A model generated the notes under the pieces. It made no database searches, had not been told where the DNA came from, and was given only the letters and a program-made list of their open reading frames with translations. Shown here piece by piece: positions 12,001 through 23,400 of a stretch of DNA of 64,000 nucleotides. The DNA is taken from contig JAEVLN010000022.1 of the NCBI GenBank assembly GCA_018350325.1, positions 1,195,105 through 1,259,104 on the forward strand, given 5' to 3'. How positions within the stretch are numbered: position 1 is the first letter of the stretch; each line of letters starts with the position of its first letter. The translations under genes were made by a program, and so were the position numbers. The DNA is from Globodera rostochiensis (Eukaryota > Nematoda > Chromadorea > Rhabditida > Heteroderidae).

Positions 12001-14638
12001 ATGCTGCACGAACTGCTTTAGCTTGATGGGTGAGCAGCAAATGTTCAAGACGGACCTGCAGCAGCGGCAGACGGACCTGGACGACCTGTTGAGGGCGGCC
12101 CACAAGCGGCACTCGTTGCTGAGAGGAGGAGAACCATTGGATGATGCATTATTTGCTGGTGGAGACGGCGTCGAGCAGCACGGAGACGGCGGCGGCACCA
12201 GGCTGAGCAAGCAGTCCGGCACCGGCACCAGGAGGGACAGCCAACCGCAGCAGCACCCGCCACTGTCCCCGTCCAAGCGGGTCGGCTCCAGGCTGAAACT
12301 GCACGAAAAGTGTGTTGCGCAGTCCGCGTCATGCATGGCATTCCCCTCATCGGCTTCATCTTCATGTTTAGGAGTTTGACGGACGCGCGCACTTCCCTCG
12401 GCACGGCCATCGACAAAAAACGCCCGCGGCGAAAAAGTGACACATTGAACGACCAGTGGAAACATTTGTGGGCGGATCTGCTGCAGTACGAGCAGAAGTT
12501 GAAGGAGCGCAGGGCAGATTTAGAGGTCCGTTGGGGGTGAACGTTTGGCTCCCGGAAACAATTTTAGTTCAAATTTTCAACATTTTTTGGGTTTAAAATT
12601 GTGGATTTTTGTTTTGTCAGGAATTGGAACGCCTAAAGGCCTTCACTTTTGACGAGTGGCGAGAGCGCTATTTGGCCTGGAATGATCATGGAAAGGCGCG
12701 GGTATCGGACCTGTTCCGACGCATTGACAAATCCGGCACCGGAATGGTCCCGCGCAAATTGTTCATCGACGGCATTCTGGCTTCCAAATTTTCGACAACC
12801 GAACTGGAGATGGCCCGGGTGGCGGACGAGTTCGACAAAGGCGACGGACTGATTGCCTCCAGAGAATTCATGAACGCTCTCCGATTTGACCCCAAAAAGA
12901 TGGTACTATTGATGGCTCAACATTTACCCCCTAGGGGGTGGGGGGAATAGTCAAACCTTCTTTCCGCGAGGGCATGACACCCTAAGAGGTGAGGGGATCG
13001 AACCTTCTTTCCACTCAGGGCATGATCAACATTTACACCCTAATTTGTAAGGGTGGGGGGAATAGCATGTTCAACATTTACACCTAAGGGGTGTGGGGGA
13101 ATAGTCGGACCTTCTTTCCCCCGAGGGCATGCTCAACATTTACACCCTAAGGGTGGATGGGAATGGCATGATCAACAGGGTGGGGGGAATGGCATGATCA
13201 ACAGGGTGGGGGGAATGGCATGAACAACATTTACACCCTATGGGTTGTGGGGGAATAGTCGAACCTTCTTTCCCCCGAGGGCATGATTTGTTGGATTTTT
13301 TGAACCCGCCCCTTTCCCCCCTTTGAACAGCGTCGGTATGAGCCCAAAACGGAGACCGAACGAATCCACGAGGAAATTGCGCGAGAGACTGCTCGATGCA
13401 CTTGTGCCCACCAATTTCCGATTCAACACATTAGCAGTGACAAGGACCGGGTGCAGTACGGCTTCGGCTTCGGTGGCTCCATGAAACGGATGGTGCGCAT
13501 TCTGCGCAGCACCGTCATGGTCCGGGTGGGCGGCGGCTGGGAGGCGCTGGACGGCTTTTTGGCAAAGCACGACCCGTGCCGTGCGAAGGGACGCATCAAC
13601 GTGGACTTGTTGAGGCTGGTGCCCGACGACCATCTACGGCCAAGCGGTGCGGTCGACCGGATGGAAATGTTTACGCGCAGAAAGGTTGGTTGGGGTTGGT
13701 TGTGTGACGGAGTGTGCATGAGTTGGTTCTGTGTTGAAGAACTCTTCGGGCGGCTCACCCTCCACGACGAGTTCGGCACGGGAGGTGGAGAAACTGCTCG
13801 GATACTCGCCCGGACAGCCAGGACCCATCATGAAGGCATGCCACCTGCATTTTAAAGCTGTCCAACACACTGACTGACTGTTTCTTCAGATCCGTGAAAA
13901 GACCGAGCGCAGCATGGCCATGTTCAGGAGGCCCGTCGCGGGTGACGGAGCAGTACTTGCGCAGCAGCGACGGGGTTGCGATCACTCAATCATTGGTCAG
14001 TGAGTGAGTGAGTGAGTGAGTGAGTGAGTGATCACTGATCAGTCGCCGCCAATTTTCTGATCGATTGCTTCCAGCAGATCACTGTTACTTTTTTGTGATT
14101 TAAGATGACGTGTACGGCTCCTCCCGCATTCCGCGCCCGACCAACCCGGAGCTGGGCTCAAACCAATCCTCTCGACCGGCTAGCCGAGCCTCCGACTTGG
14201 GCTCCGATTTTGGTGGCACCGGAGGCGGTGGCGGCGGGGCCGTCTCTTCGCGCATTCCGGCACCACCGCGTGCCCCGCAGCAAAAGGGTGTACGCTTTGC
14301 AAGCGGAACAGGGCAAGTCGCGCGTCGTCCCTGAAATGCCGATAAGAAACAAAAACAAATTGGGGAGTTGGCATCAGAAAAATGCCGGAATCGGGGGGGG
14401 GGGGATTCAACCGGATATTAGATCAAAGGCATCAGAAAAATGCCGGAATTGGAGGGAGGGGAGGGGGGGGGGGATTCAACCGGATATTGGATCAAAGGCA
14501 TCAGAAAATGCCGGGATCGGGGTGAGAGAGGGGGGGGATTCAACCGGATATTGGATCAAACAATGTTTTTTGATGTTGTTGTGCCTCAGGGGAAGCAGCA
14601 GCACCGGCAGTGGTCGGAATACGCCGTCGGCCATCTGA
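1..14638 (+). CDS. vab-10: Spectraplakin (VAB-10/MACF type), 3' half
   Basis: Cytoskeletal linker joining actin, microtubules and attachment sites. The 5' end lies outside the window. Exons read by eye: 1-48, 569-703, 1415-1660, 1772-1883, 1973-2148, 2215-2538, 2606-2727, 2784-2895, 3057-3167, 3642-3836, 3918-4084, 4135-4509, 4557-4701, 5043-5510, 5569-5940, 6004-6150, 6843-6975, 7033-7379, 7439-7693, 7755-7910, 8297-8492, 8691-9016, 9457-10718, 10769-10854, 10941-11069, 11256-11308, 11381-11672, 11838-11965, 12022-12309, 12372-12525, 12621-12902, 13331-13684, 13740-13835, 13890-13941, 14105-14312, 14590-14638. Most encode spectrin repeats (heptads with LLNWLEQTEQL, LNWLKEMEEEM). An EF-hand pair follows (RIDKSGTGM, near 12718), then a GAS2 microtubule-binding domain (CTCAHQF; RILRSTVMVRVGGGWEALD; 13400-13610) and a basic Ser/Gly tail. 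One coding base too many is present near 10435. An alternative stop lies at 14334 if the last intron is retained. The family call is very secure; single exon edges are less so. Confidence 0.95.
283..522. mobile_element. hAT-type MITE with 8-bp target duplication
   Basis: The element starts TAGAGCCCGG and ends with its exact inverse CCGGGCTCTA. It is flanked by identical 8-bp repeats ATTGTTTT at 275-282 and 523-530. TIRs beginning TAGNG and 8-bp duplications are the hallmark of hAT transposons. The interior has no coding capacity and is an array of TCTCGA/GAGATCTCG words, themselves palindromic, separated by runs of A or T. It sits in a vab-10 intron. The long ORFs crossing it on both strands are by-products of the repeats. 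Confidence 0.85.
4850..5036. repeat. Minisatellite, about 45-bp unit, four copies
   Basis: Each unit has a C/G homopolymer block (CCCCGGGGGG), then GAGTGTTTGAG(C/G)GAAAAGCGACGGACGGCAC. It fills the end of a vab-10 intron just before the exon at 5043. Copies differ mainly in the length of the G run. Confidence 0.85.
6160..6745. repeat. Minisatellite of GATCA-punctuated palindromic half-units
   Basis: About eight copies of a composite unit near 68 bp fill a vab-10 intron. It has two half-units, each opened by GATCA: one carries AAGGGTTTCCAACCTCTCTG, the other ACAGGTTTAAACCCTGT, an almost perfect palindrome. Early copies are diverged (GGGGCCCAACCCCTGT). No reading frame is supported. Confidence 0.85.
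7957..8267. repeat. 24-bp tandem array, 13 copies, with higher-order order
   Basis: The 24-bp unit is built on TATATTTTGCCTCGGGCATT. Copies come in two variants (TTTTTA or TTTTAA before the TATA run) in the order LFF-LLFFF-LLFFF, so a 5-copy higher-order period of 120 bp is visible. The unit length divides by three, so long spurious frames run through on both strands (repeats of IYFASGIF and MPEAKYIK). It lies in a vab-10 intron between exons ending at 7910 and starting at 8297. Confidence 0.9.
9066..9150. mobile_element. Short hAT-type MITE
   Basis: An 85-bp inverted repeat in a vab-10 intron. The ends are TAGAGACCGAC and GTCGGTCTCTA; the interior consists of CCTGGATCCAGG words. Flanking octamers CCCATTGC and GACATTGC agree at six of eight places, as expected of a decayed 8-bp duplication. 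Confidence 0.65.
11698..11798. mobile_element. 101-bp hAT-type MITE
   Basis: The ends are TAGTGATCGGAC and GTCCGATCACTA, exact inverses, flanked by ATTTTGAC (11690-11697) and ATTATGAC (11799-11806), 7 of 8 matching. The interior is rich in GATCGG and CGAGAT words. It lies in the vab-10 intron after the exon ending at 11672. Confidence 0.75.
12915..13290. repeat. Minisatellite in the intron between EF-hand and GAS2 exons
   Basis: Irregular copies of a unit containing AACATTTACACCCTAAGGGGT, GGGGGAATAGTC and CCTTCTTTCCCCCGAGGGCATG. Near 13165-13215 a shorter sub-repeat (GGGTGGGGGGAATGGCATGA) is tandemly repeated. It separates the exon ending at 12902 from the GAS2 exon at 13331. No coding signal. 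Confidence 0.75.
14371..14570. repeat. Minisatellite in the last vab-10 intron
   Basis: Three copies of a 60-70 bp unit: GGCATCAGAAAAATGCCGGAA, a run of G, then ATTCAACCGGATATTGGATC. This array is the body of the proposed terminal GC-AG intron (14313-14589). Confidence 0.75.
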
Positions 14639-15659
14639 ACAGAGCGCGGGCGAATGAATGGCTTTTTCTCTTCGGCTAATGAGTAAATAGAAAGTTTTGG
14701 GGGCTACCGTAACCCTAATTAACATTTCCTATGTGTGTACCGTAACCGTTTTGTTTGTTGATTGATTGATTGATTGATTATTCTCATCGTTTCTTTGCAC
14801 ACATTTTGTTGTTCAACTTCGTCTTCTTCTGCTGATCATTTTCAACTTTTTCTATCCGTCTGACGACAGACAGTCCACGCCTATCAGTTTAATTAATTAA
14901 TTTAATTAATTATCTTTAATTATTTGCTTACATTTTCGCCTCTTTTTGTGTGTGTTTCGCTCGGCTCAACGACCGACCGGCCGGCCGGCGCCGAGTGTAT
15001 AAATATAAAAAAGTGTATTCCCTCCCCCCCGGGGGGAAACCCCACCCAACAAAATATTTATTTGTCGTCGTTTTATCGCATTTTCGTTGCCTTCCTTTTC
15101 GTCCATTTGTTGTTTCGTTTCGCCTTTATTTTTGAAAGAAATTCTTACATTTAAATAAATTAAATTTGAAAGTTTGCACATTTAATTAAAGCAAAGTTTT
15201 GATAGAAAAATTTAAAAGAAAATATTTTAATTAAATTGAATTTCAAATTAAAACTATCGGACGGACGGAATACAAATAAAAAATGTTCGTTTTTTTATTA
15301 AAAGTTTTGAGGAGCAGCCCAAAAATTTGTGCGCCTTTTCAATTAATAATTTTTGGCCATTTACAATTTTTTGTCCGTCGTTTTACACAACGGAAACAAA
15401 AATTGGCACAATTTGTTCAATCATTTCACACCCTTTGCGCCTGCGGCGTCACCATAATTTGTCGGGGGGGGGGGGGTTCAAAAAAATGGGCGGGAAGGGA
15501 ATAGAGAGAAAAAACAAACAAACAAAATTCAATTCATTTCGCACATTCCGTCGTCCGATTGCTCCCTAATTAATGGAGATGAATGGACGGGACGGGGGGG
15601 GGGGGCCGTCCGTTGCTCTCGCTCCGGGCGTTTTTAAATGTCTTCGGAGTTTTTGGAGC

Positions 15660-15868
15660 CCCCGGCGGGTTGGGCCCCCGCCCCCCCCCCTCCCCCCCCC
15701 CAGTCACTTTTGGGCCCCCCATTCATTCCCCCCCCCCCCCCTCCCCCCCCCCCAGTCACTTTTGGGCCCCCATTCATTCCCCCCCCCCCCTCCCCCCCCC
15801 CCAGTCACTTTTGGGCCCCCATTCATTCCCCCCCCCCCTCCCCCCCCAGTCACTTTTGGGCCCCCCCA
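15660..15868. repeat. C-rich tandem array
   Basis: Four copies of a unit near 50 bp made of a long C run, CAGTCACTTTTGGGCCCCC and ATTCATTCC. Copy lengths differ through the C run. Confidence 0.75.
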
Positions 15869-17285
15869 ACTCAATTTGTTGTACTCTGAGCTGTGCTGTG
15901 CTGCGGACTTCTGCTGCTGCTGCTGATTTGTCAATTTGCCGAATTTTAATAACGTTTTTGGCATTAAATGTGCCAAAAAAAATCTCGCCCCGGTTTGCGA
16001 AGAGTGCAGCTTTTGAAAGAACGCAAAAAATTTGATCATTGGCGTGCCATTTTTGTCGAGGATTAATCGTCGCTTTTTTCCGTTGGAAAATCGCCTAAAT
16101 TATGCTAAACCCATAAAACTAAAAATAAAAACATGCCCCAAATAATATTTACTATTTTTACCCCCAAAAACAGTCGCATGGCGCCTAAACAAAACGTCAC
16201 CATTTTTGCGGGGAAAAGAATATGCAAAGCGCCATAAAATTTATTCCATTCCATTTATCCAAAACATCATTAACATCAATTAGCAAAAAATGTTTCAAGT
16301 CCCACAAATTCAACCAGTTCAGTTCATCTCCATCCCCCCGCCCCACCCGTCCGGAAAGTGAATCCGCCCGGTGAAAAAGTAGATTAGGAATTTGAGAAGC
16401 TGGGAACCGCCGGCGGTGCCAACTGAACAAAACCGCCCCTCTCAGCCAGTGTGCCCCCGGGCTCCGAGTCTCGACTGAGTCAATTCTCGAGAAAAAGAGA
16501 CAGAAAGAAGACCCGGCTCCCGAGTCTCGACCAACCAACGCCCTCTGCACGCTAAGGCCAGGCCAAGGCTTGGGCTGAGTCGACCCGGAGACTCCGTCCT
16601 CCGGTGTCGAGTCGTAACAGAACACTTTCCTCCTCCCCCAGCCTTTGCCGCACCCAAAATGCATTTCCTTCCCCCCCCCCTTCCGGAAGAAATTGAGTGG
16701 GGGGGGGGGGGGGGGGAGTTATGTAATTTCTTCCAACAATTCCATTCCCGTCAATTTTTGAGAGAGTCCCCCCTCGTCCCGGTTCCTATTTGTATGTACA
16801 CAATCAACTCCCTCCCTCCCCCCCTTCCCCTCCGGCGCCTGCTGCCCCCGCCCCCGTCCCCCCCCCCCCCGGTGTGTGCGTTGGTGGGGCGGGGGCCAAC
16901 ATAATAAATTTATTTATTCTTCAACCGCTCCCGCCACTGCTTTCTTTCTTCTTCCTTTTCACTCTCGGGAAGGGAACAATTTTGCACAAACTTTCACTTT
17001 CTTTCCCCTCCCCCTCCCCCCCCCCCCTCCTTTTACGAGCGGAATGGAAGGGACTGCCCCCCCCCCTCATTTTGCTTCAATTTACGCACTTTTTGCGTGC
17101 GCGAATTCGAAAGGTTAAGACGGGAACTCCCCCCCCCCGCCCCCCAATTACTCCTTTTTGACTTTGGCTCTTCCCTTCCTTCCCGCATTTGCTCCTTTCT
17201 TCCCCTCCAACTTTCTCTTTTCTTCTATTCCCTCGGGCGCGTCTCAATTGGGAGAAAAACAACAAAAATTATGCGCGGTCTTACT

Positions 17286-17680
17286 GGTGGCACAACTCCC
17301 CTCTGGGGGCACAACAAATTCCCCTTCCCCCCCCCCCCCCCTCCCCTGAGGTCACAACAAACCTTCCTCCCCTCTGGGGGCACAACAAATTCCCCTTCCC
17401 CCCCCCCTCCCCTGAGGTCACAACAAACCTTCCTCCCCTCTGGGGGCACAACAAATTCCCCTTCCCCCCCCCCTCCCCTGAGGTCACAACAAACCTTCCT
17501 CTCCTCCCCCGGGGGCACAACAAACCTTCCTCCCCTCCCCCGGGGGCACAACAAACCTTCCTCCCCTCCCCCGGAGGCACAACAAACCCCCTCCCCTCCC
17601 CTGGGGGACAATAAATTCCCTCCTCCCCCCTGGGGTCACAAAAAATTCCCCCCTTGGGGGCACAATAAATCACTCATCCA
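17286..17680. repeat. Tandem array of GGCACAACAAA units
   Basis: Units pair GGGGGCACAACAAATTCCCC or GGTCACAACAAACCTTCC with a C/T-rich block. The first three units are near 68 bp, later ones near 38 bp. They generate long spurious frames on both strands. Confidence 0.75.
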
Positions 17681-19660
17681 CAAAATATCCCCGGCATAAA
17701 ATAGTGCACAATAATTCTTTTCCTTTCCCTGATCAAGCAAGCAAGTTGGGTGGGGTTCTATTGGCCCCCGGAACATAAATATATATTTTTTTAATTTTGT
17801 GATTGCCTCGCCCCCCCCGGCAATTTGCATTTCTTTTCCTTTCCTTTCCCTTCCAATTGTTTCGTGCCGGAAATGTATGGCATTAAATAGCCAAATTGTC
17901 GAATCATTTCACGTGCATTTGTGTGCACAGTTTGTTCGGCACTAATTGACGTAATTAGGCGGCGGCTGATGCGCCTTTTATATTTTTATTTTGTTGACAC
18001 AGCGTCAAATGTTTAAAAACAAAACGTTGGGAATAAAAATGGGCCCGCCCTAAAGCAACAAAAAGCATTTGAAATTATAACTCACATAAATTGGCCCCCG
18101 CATTTCCCCCCCCCCCCTCTTTTTTTTTTGTTTAATTTCGTTTTTTTTAATTGAAATTTTCCCATTTTTGGCCCATCCATTGGACAACAAACAATTGGCG
18201 CCGCCGTTACACTTTTATTAATTAATAAATGTGAGCAATAAACATTTAAATGTCCTGGAAAGCTGAATGCTCGAGACAACACTTAGCCGGAACCAAAACC
18301 ACCGAAATGAGCCCACCCCCCCCCCCCCGGGGGGGGAGTCGTGAGGAGCCTGACTTGAACAAATCTGACAAATTTCTCAATTGCCTAAAACTTTCTCTAG
18401 GAAAGTGATTGCGCTTTTTGAACAATTTATTTAGAGTCGAACCAACATTTTATTTGTTGGACAGCTTGGAATCGAGAATCGAGAATGCCGTCGTCCCAAT
18501 TGACTTTGGCACTTTCTCATTTTTGTTGATTTGTTGGATGCCCGAAACACCCCCCGGAGAACCGAATTTTGTCGATCGATTCGTCCCGAAACGTGCCGAG
18601 CCGTCGTCATTTTGTTGACCATTCTCTCTTCTGCTGCATTGATAACGATCATTCTCCGTCTTCGGCACACTTTTGGCGTGCCCTTATCTTCTCTCTCTTT
18701 CTCTCAATTCTTTCTCTCTTTTTCTGTCTTATCTCTCGCTCTCTCTTTCTCTGTACCACTTTCTCTCTCTCTCTCTCTTTCCGGTTCCGGAATTTTCGCT
18801 TCGGTGCTGACGTCATCAATCGCGATCAATCAAATCCCTTCTCTCGTCCATTGAGACACAAAACAAAGCGGGAATTGAATAGAAGAGCGTTGAGTTGAGT
18901 TGAGTTGAGCTGGCTGAGTTGATTGTGCAAGAATGTAAAATTCCGTCATTAATTTGATGATGTCATAATTGGTCCAATTAAGGCATCCGATGCGGATTAA
19001 AGTGGCTATAAATGTTCAAGTTGTTGAACGCCATTAATCCGCCGTCCCCACATTTACAAATTCAAATTTGGCATTTTGTTTGGCAAAAAAATATGTGCCG
19101 TCCGTCCGTCCATTCTCTTCGTTAGGGTATGGCATTTTTCCACCATAAACAATGATGGGCAAAAAACGGCAAATTGGCCACATTTCACCAAATAACCAAC
19201 AGGAATGGCCTTTACCCCCCCCCCTCCCCCTCCCCCGCTTCTTCATTTAATGAGTTTGGCATTTCATCCCCCCCCCGGCACTTCCGTTCATATTTTCGTC
19301 ATCTTTTCATCATCCCCGCATCACTTTCTTTCGTCGGCACCGGCATCACATTCTGCTGCTCGTAAACTTCCCCCCACCCCTTCCAACCCCAAAATGGCAC
19401 ATTTCTTTTCCGCATTTCCCCCCAGGCGCTTCCCCCCCCCCCGCCCCCCCGCCCCCCGCCTTTCGGCATTTTTTTGTTTGTTTGCTTTATGTACCCGCCG
19501 CCAGTGCCGCGCCTCCGCTAGGGAAAGGGGACAATGAATGTGAATGAATGCCGTCATTTCTGTTCATTCACTGCTCCCCCCCCCCCTCTCTGTTTCTCTC
19601 TTTCTTTTTCTCTCTTTTAAAGGAAGTTCTTCCTCCCGTCCCCTCTCCCCCCCCCCCTCC

Positions 19661-19665
<5 letters not shown>

Positions 19666-19712
<47 letters not shown>
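19666..19712. repeat. (CT)n microsatellite
   Basis: About 23 uninterrupted CT dinucleotides following a C-rich block, ending at CTGGGGGCAC. Confidence 0.85.
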
Positions 19713-19714
<2 letters not shown>

Positions 19715-20139
19715 GGGCACTGTTTTCTCTTTTCACTTTTACTTCCCTCCCGCCCCCCCCGGGGGATATATTCCCTCCACTCCCTTCCGTTTCCATTAAC
19801 AGTTGCTCTGTTCGTTCGTTTCGCTTATTCGCTTCTTTTTTTGTGTGTATTTCGCGTTAATGGGCCCTCCCTCCCCCCCCCCCATTTTTTGTCCTTTTCC
19901 ATTTTGAATTGATCGCGGCAATTCATTTTGGCCATGTGCTGCTGTTGCTTCACACACTTGAAGCAAAAGTGGGGCTCTCTAATTTCTTCGACACTAATTC
20001 TTAATTCTCTTGAAAAGTTTACTGCTGGAAACGCCTTCCCCCCCCCCGGGGGCTTTCATTCTCTCAAACTTCAAAAATCAGGGGCATGGGAATCTCGGAC
20101 CCGGCGCTCAATCAAAAAAACACCTCTTTCTTCATTCCC

Positions 20140-20400
20140 TGATCCTGAGCAAAACTCTCCTCCATCCCTTGGTCTGATCAAAGCCTTCCCTTGGTCTTGA
20201 TCAACTCATTCCCTGATTGATCAAAATCCTTCTCATCCTTTGATCTGATCAAAACCCTCCTCTATCCCTTGATCTGATCAAAGCCTTCCTCAACCTTTGA
20301 TAATTCAAAATTCATTCCCTGATTCCGATCAAAATCCTTTTCATCCATGGTCCTGATCAAAAGCTTCCTCAAGCTCTGATCATTCAAAAATTTGTCCTAT
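20140..20400. repeat. Diverged GATCAAA tandem repeats
   Basis: Six or so degenerate copies of a unit with CCCTTGATCTGATCAAA and CCTTCCTC. Divergence is high and no frame is conserved. Confidence 0.55.
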
Positions 20401-23400
20401 TCATGTCCTAGTGTCCAAATCGTATCATCATCTGATCGTAGTCCAATCATTTCACTTTACACTTCACTCACTCACTCTCTCTCTCTCTTTTCCCGTTGAT
20501 CGGAGCGGATTGATTGTCCGTCCACCAACGAACCGTTTTTTTTTTGTTTGTTGTTGATTTATTATTCATTCATTCATCCGGACGGACGGTCCCAACGCGT
20601 TTTTATTCCCTATCAGCAGCAGAAAGAACTCCAACAACCAACAGAACCATTTAACTGCTGCTGCTGCCGTCGTCCTCGTCGTTGTCGTTGCTTCTTCACT
20701 TCCGCGGAACGGAAAAAACGGACGATTTCGATGCGATGGTTTGGACAGATTACTCATCGAATGCCAACTCAACCAGCACCCAACCCACCCAACCCACCCA
20801 CCAACAGCACCACCACCACCAGTTGTTCTAAGCAGTACAAGCACCGCCCCAACGCCTCATCCGTCCGACTCCCCCCCCCCCGGGGGGCTTTTCGCCATTC
20901 ATTTCAATACAACACATTCGGTCCCATTTTCGATCATATCACTTTTAACTTATTCCACCAACAAAACTTCCCTTCCACACTCTTTTCCCCCGAGGGGCAA
21001 AACATTTTCGTTTTTTTAGATTTGGAGTCCTGGGCGTCCATTCACGTTCTTTGGTTTCGTGTCTCGTTTTTCAAAAACGAAAAACTCTGATTTTCGTTTA
21101 CCTCCCCCCTCCCCCCCCCCATTTGTTTCAATCTTCTACAGCTGCTGCTGTTGCTTTCAATGGAATTATATTGTTCAATAATTTGTTACCCAACATTTTT
21201 TTTTGATCGATCATTCGCCCCTCCCCCCCCCCCTCCCCCCGGGCGCCGCCGCTTCATTTTCATTTTCATCTTCGACGACAAAATCTGTTGCCTTTTGAGT
21301 GAGTGGGGTTGGTTGGAGTTGTTGGCCTTCGACCTCTCTGCCTCAATAAGCAAGCAGCACACATTAAACGTATAAAATCCACGTCCCATCCCCTCCCCCC
21401 CCCATCCGTCCCCGTCCCCGTCTGTCCCCGACAGTCTGTTCACTTCCATCCACAAACATTCTTTCTTCTTTACTTCCCATGGAAGTAGTGCCTTCATTGG
21501 CCCTCCCCTCCCCCTCCCCCCCCCCCGGCGTCCTCATTCTTCCCCCCCCCCTCCACCAACCCTTCTCTGTTCAATCTCTTCAGCGTCGATCAATCAACCC
21601 ATCCTCACTCCCCTCCCCCCCCCCCCTCCAACTTCGACTCCTTTGGTGAAGGCGATCCCCCCCCCACCCCCACTCCAACAACCATAGCACGGAGAAGAAG
21701 CCCGGGGGGGAGAGCAGAGGACAGGGGTGTCCAAACGGGTTGTGTTTGTGCCCTAACACCCCCGAAGCAATTGGTGGGGGGGGGGGGGGGGGGAGCGATG
21801 AATGGGGGGGGGGGGGGTTGGGGGCTCGTCCCCGTTCTCAGCATCATCAACTCCCCCCCCCCTTCCCCTGATCAGTGCTGTTCATCGTCGCTTTTCCTCT
21901 GTTTTTCCGTGTCGTTCAGAATCGGCAGAACCCCCCGCCCCGTTTATTATGATGAACTCTGATCCGCGCTTTTCCCCCTTCCCCCCATCTACGGATACTC
22001 TCCCAAATCGCTTTTTTGTCCACGTGAATTTCCCCACCCCCCATTCATCCGTTGGATTTACTATTCACCCGCCCTCCCCCCCCCAGCAATCGCTTCGTTC
22101 AATCCATCAACAATTATTAATAATTATTCTAAACGGGATGGACGACGGTCCGCACGCCCCCCCCCCTATGCCACACAATGCAAAAAACTGTTTTGAATCA
22201 AATAAACAAATTATGGGACGCTATTTTCAACAAAAATCACACACAGCTTTAACTGAAAAGTTCCAATCAAAAAATATTTTAGAAAAATTGGTGTCAGAAA
22301 ACTCCCCGCTTTTTGCTTAAAATGCCTTCTTGGCATTTCATTTCCAAGGACCTTTTGGATGAATTCGCCGAAACGGGAACCCTCCGGATTATGCAAATCG
22401 TTCACATTTTCATTTGTGGCGCCTTTGGAATGTGGACGGACAGTTTTGGCGCGAGAGAATGTGCCCGAAATGGCCATGACATTTCCATCGTTTTCAAGCA
22501 GTTCAGAGGATTTTGCATAAAATGGCACATCAGCAAAAAAGTGCCATCATCGAATGGTCACTTTTCCAAGCAATAAAATATTATTTAATAATGATTATTT
22601 GCACATGAACAACGGAGTCTGTTTTGTGTGTATGTTTTATGTGTTGGTAAACACATACAAATCATTTTTGGTGTTGGCCAAAAGTCACACAACAAAAGGT
22701 CGCCGGTCTCCTCCCCCCCCCCCCCGGGGGACGACCGAGACACTTCCGCCCGCACGCCCGCCGTCGTCTTCTTCGTCAAATACCCCTAATTCTTCGTAGA
22801 AACCGTTTGGAAAATGGGGAAAACAGTTTTATGCCGTTCCATAGTCCCTGCATGCACATATTAGATTATCCCCCCCCCCCCCGAGGGGCTTTAAAGTAGC
22901 CCCCCCCCCCCCTCCTCCCCGGAGGGGTGCTTTTGAATCGACGCTTTGGATGGGCAATTATCCAGACTTTGTCCCTCCTCTTCCCCTCCCTCCGGGCACA
23001 CTGAAACAAGGAGTAAACAATGCGACAAGCTTTTTGCATGAGGAAAAGCAGCGGCATTAATGCCAAATAGGGGGGGGGGGGTATTTACATATCCGAAGAC
23101 GGCATTTCCCGGAAACGGATTTTAAAAGGACTGAAAGGCGGAGATGCTGGGGGCGCAATTTGCTTAATACCCCCTCCCCCCTCTCCCCCCTACCCCTTCT
23201 GCAATGGCAAGAAACGCTGGAGGGGACGGGGACGACGACGACACGTCACGACGGGTAACGCCGCGGCACCGGAGGGGGAGGCGGAAGATGGATGAGCCGA
23301 GGAGTGATGTGACTTTGATAGCTTCTCTTTGACCGAACACACTTCCATTCCCACGTTGCCGCTGCCTTCCACTTTCCCGTCATCCTCCGTCCGTCCTGCT

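Noticed and set aside
16440..16620. Possible further hAT-type element with GAGTCTCGA words
   Set aside because: Direct and inverted words are present, but no convincing TIR pair or target duplication was found.
17097..17699. 200-codon Pro/Ser-rich frame and its minus-strand Gly/Val-rich partner
   Set aside because: Both are products of the GGCACAACAAA tandem array and C runs.
22322..22576. 85-codon frame with balanced composition (SWHFISKDLLDEF)
   Set aside because: Isolated, no homologous domain recognised, no partner exons; kept only as a mention.
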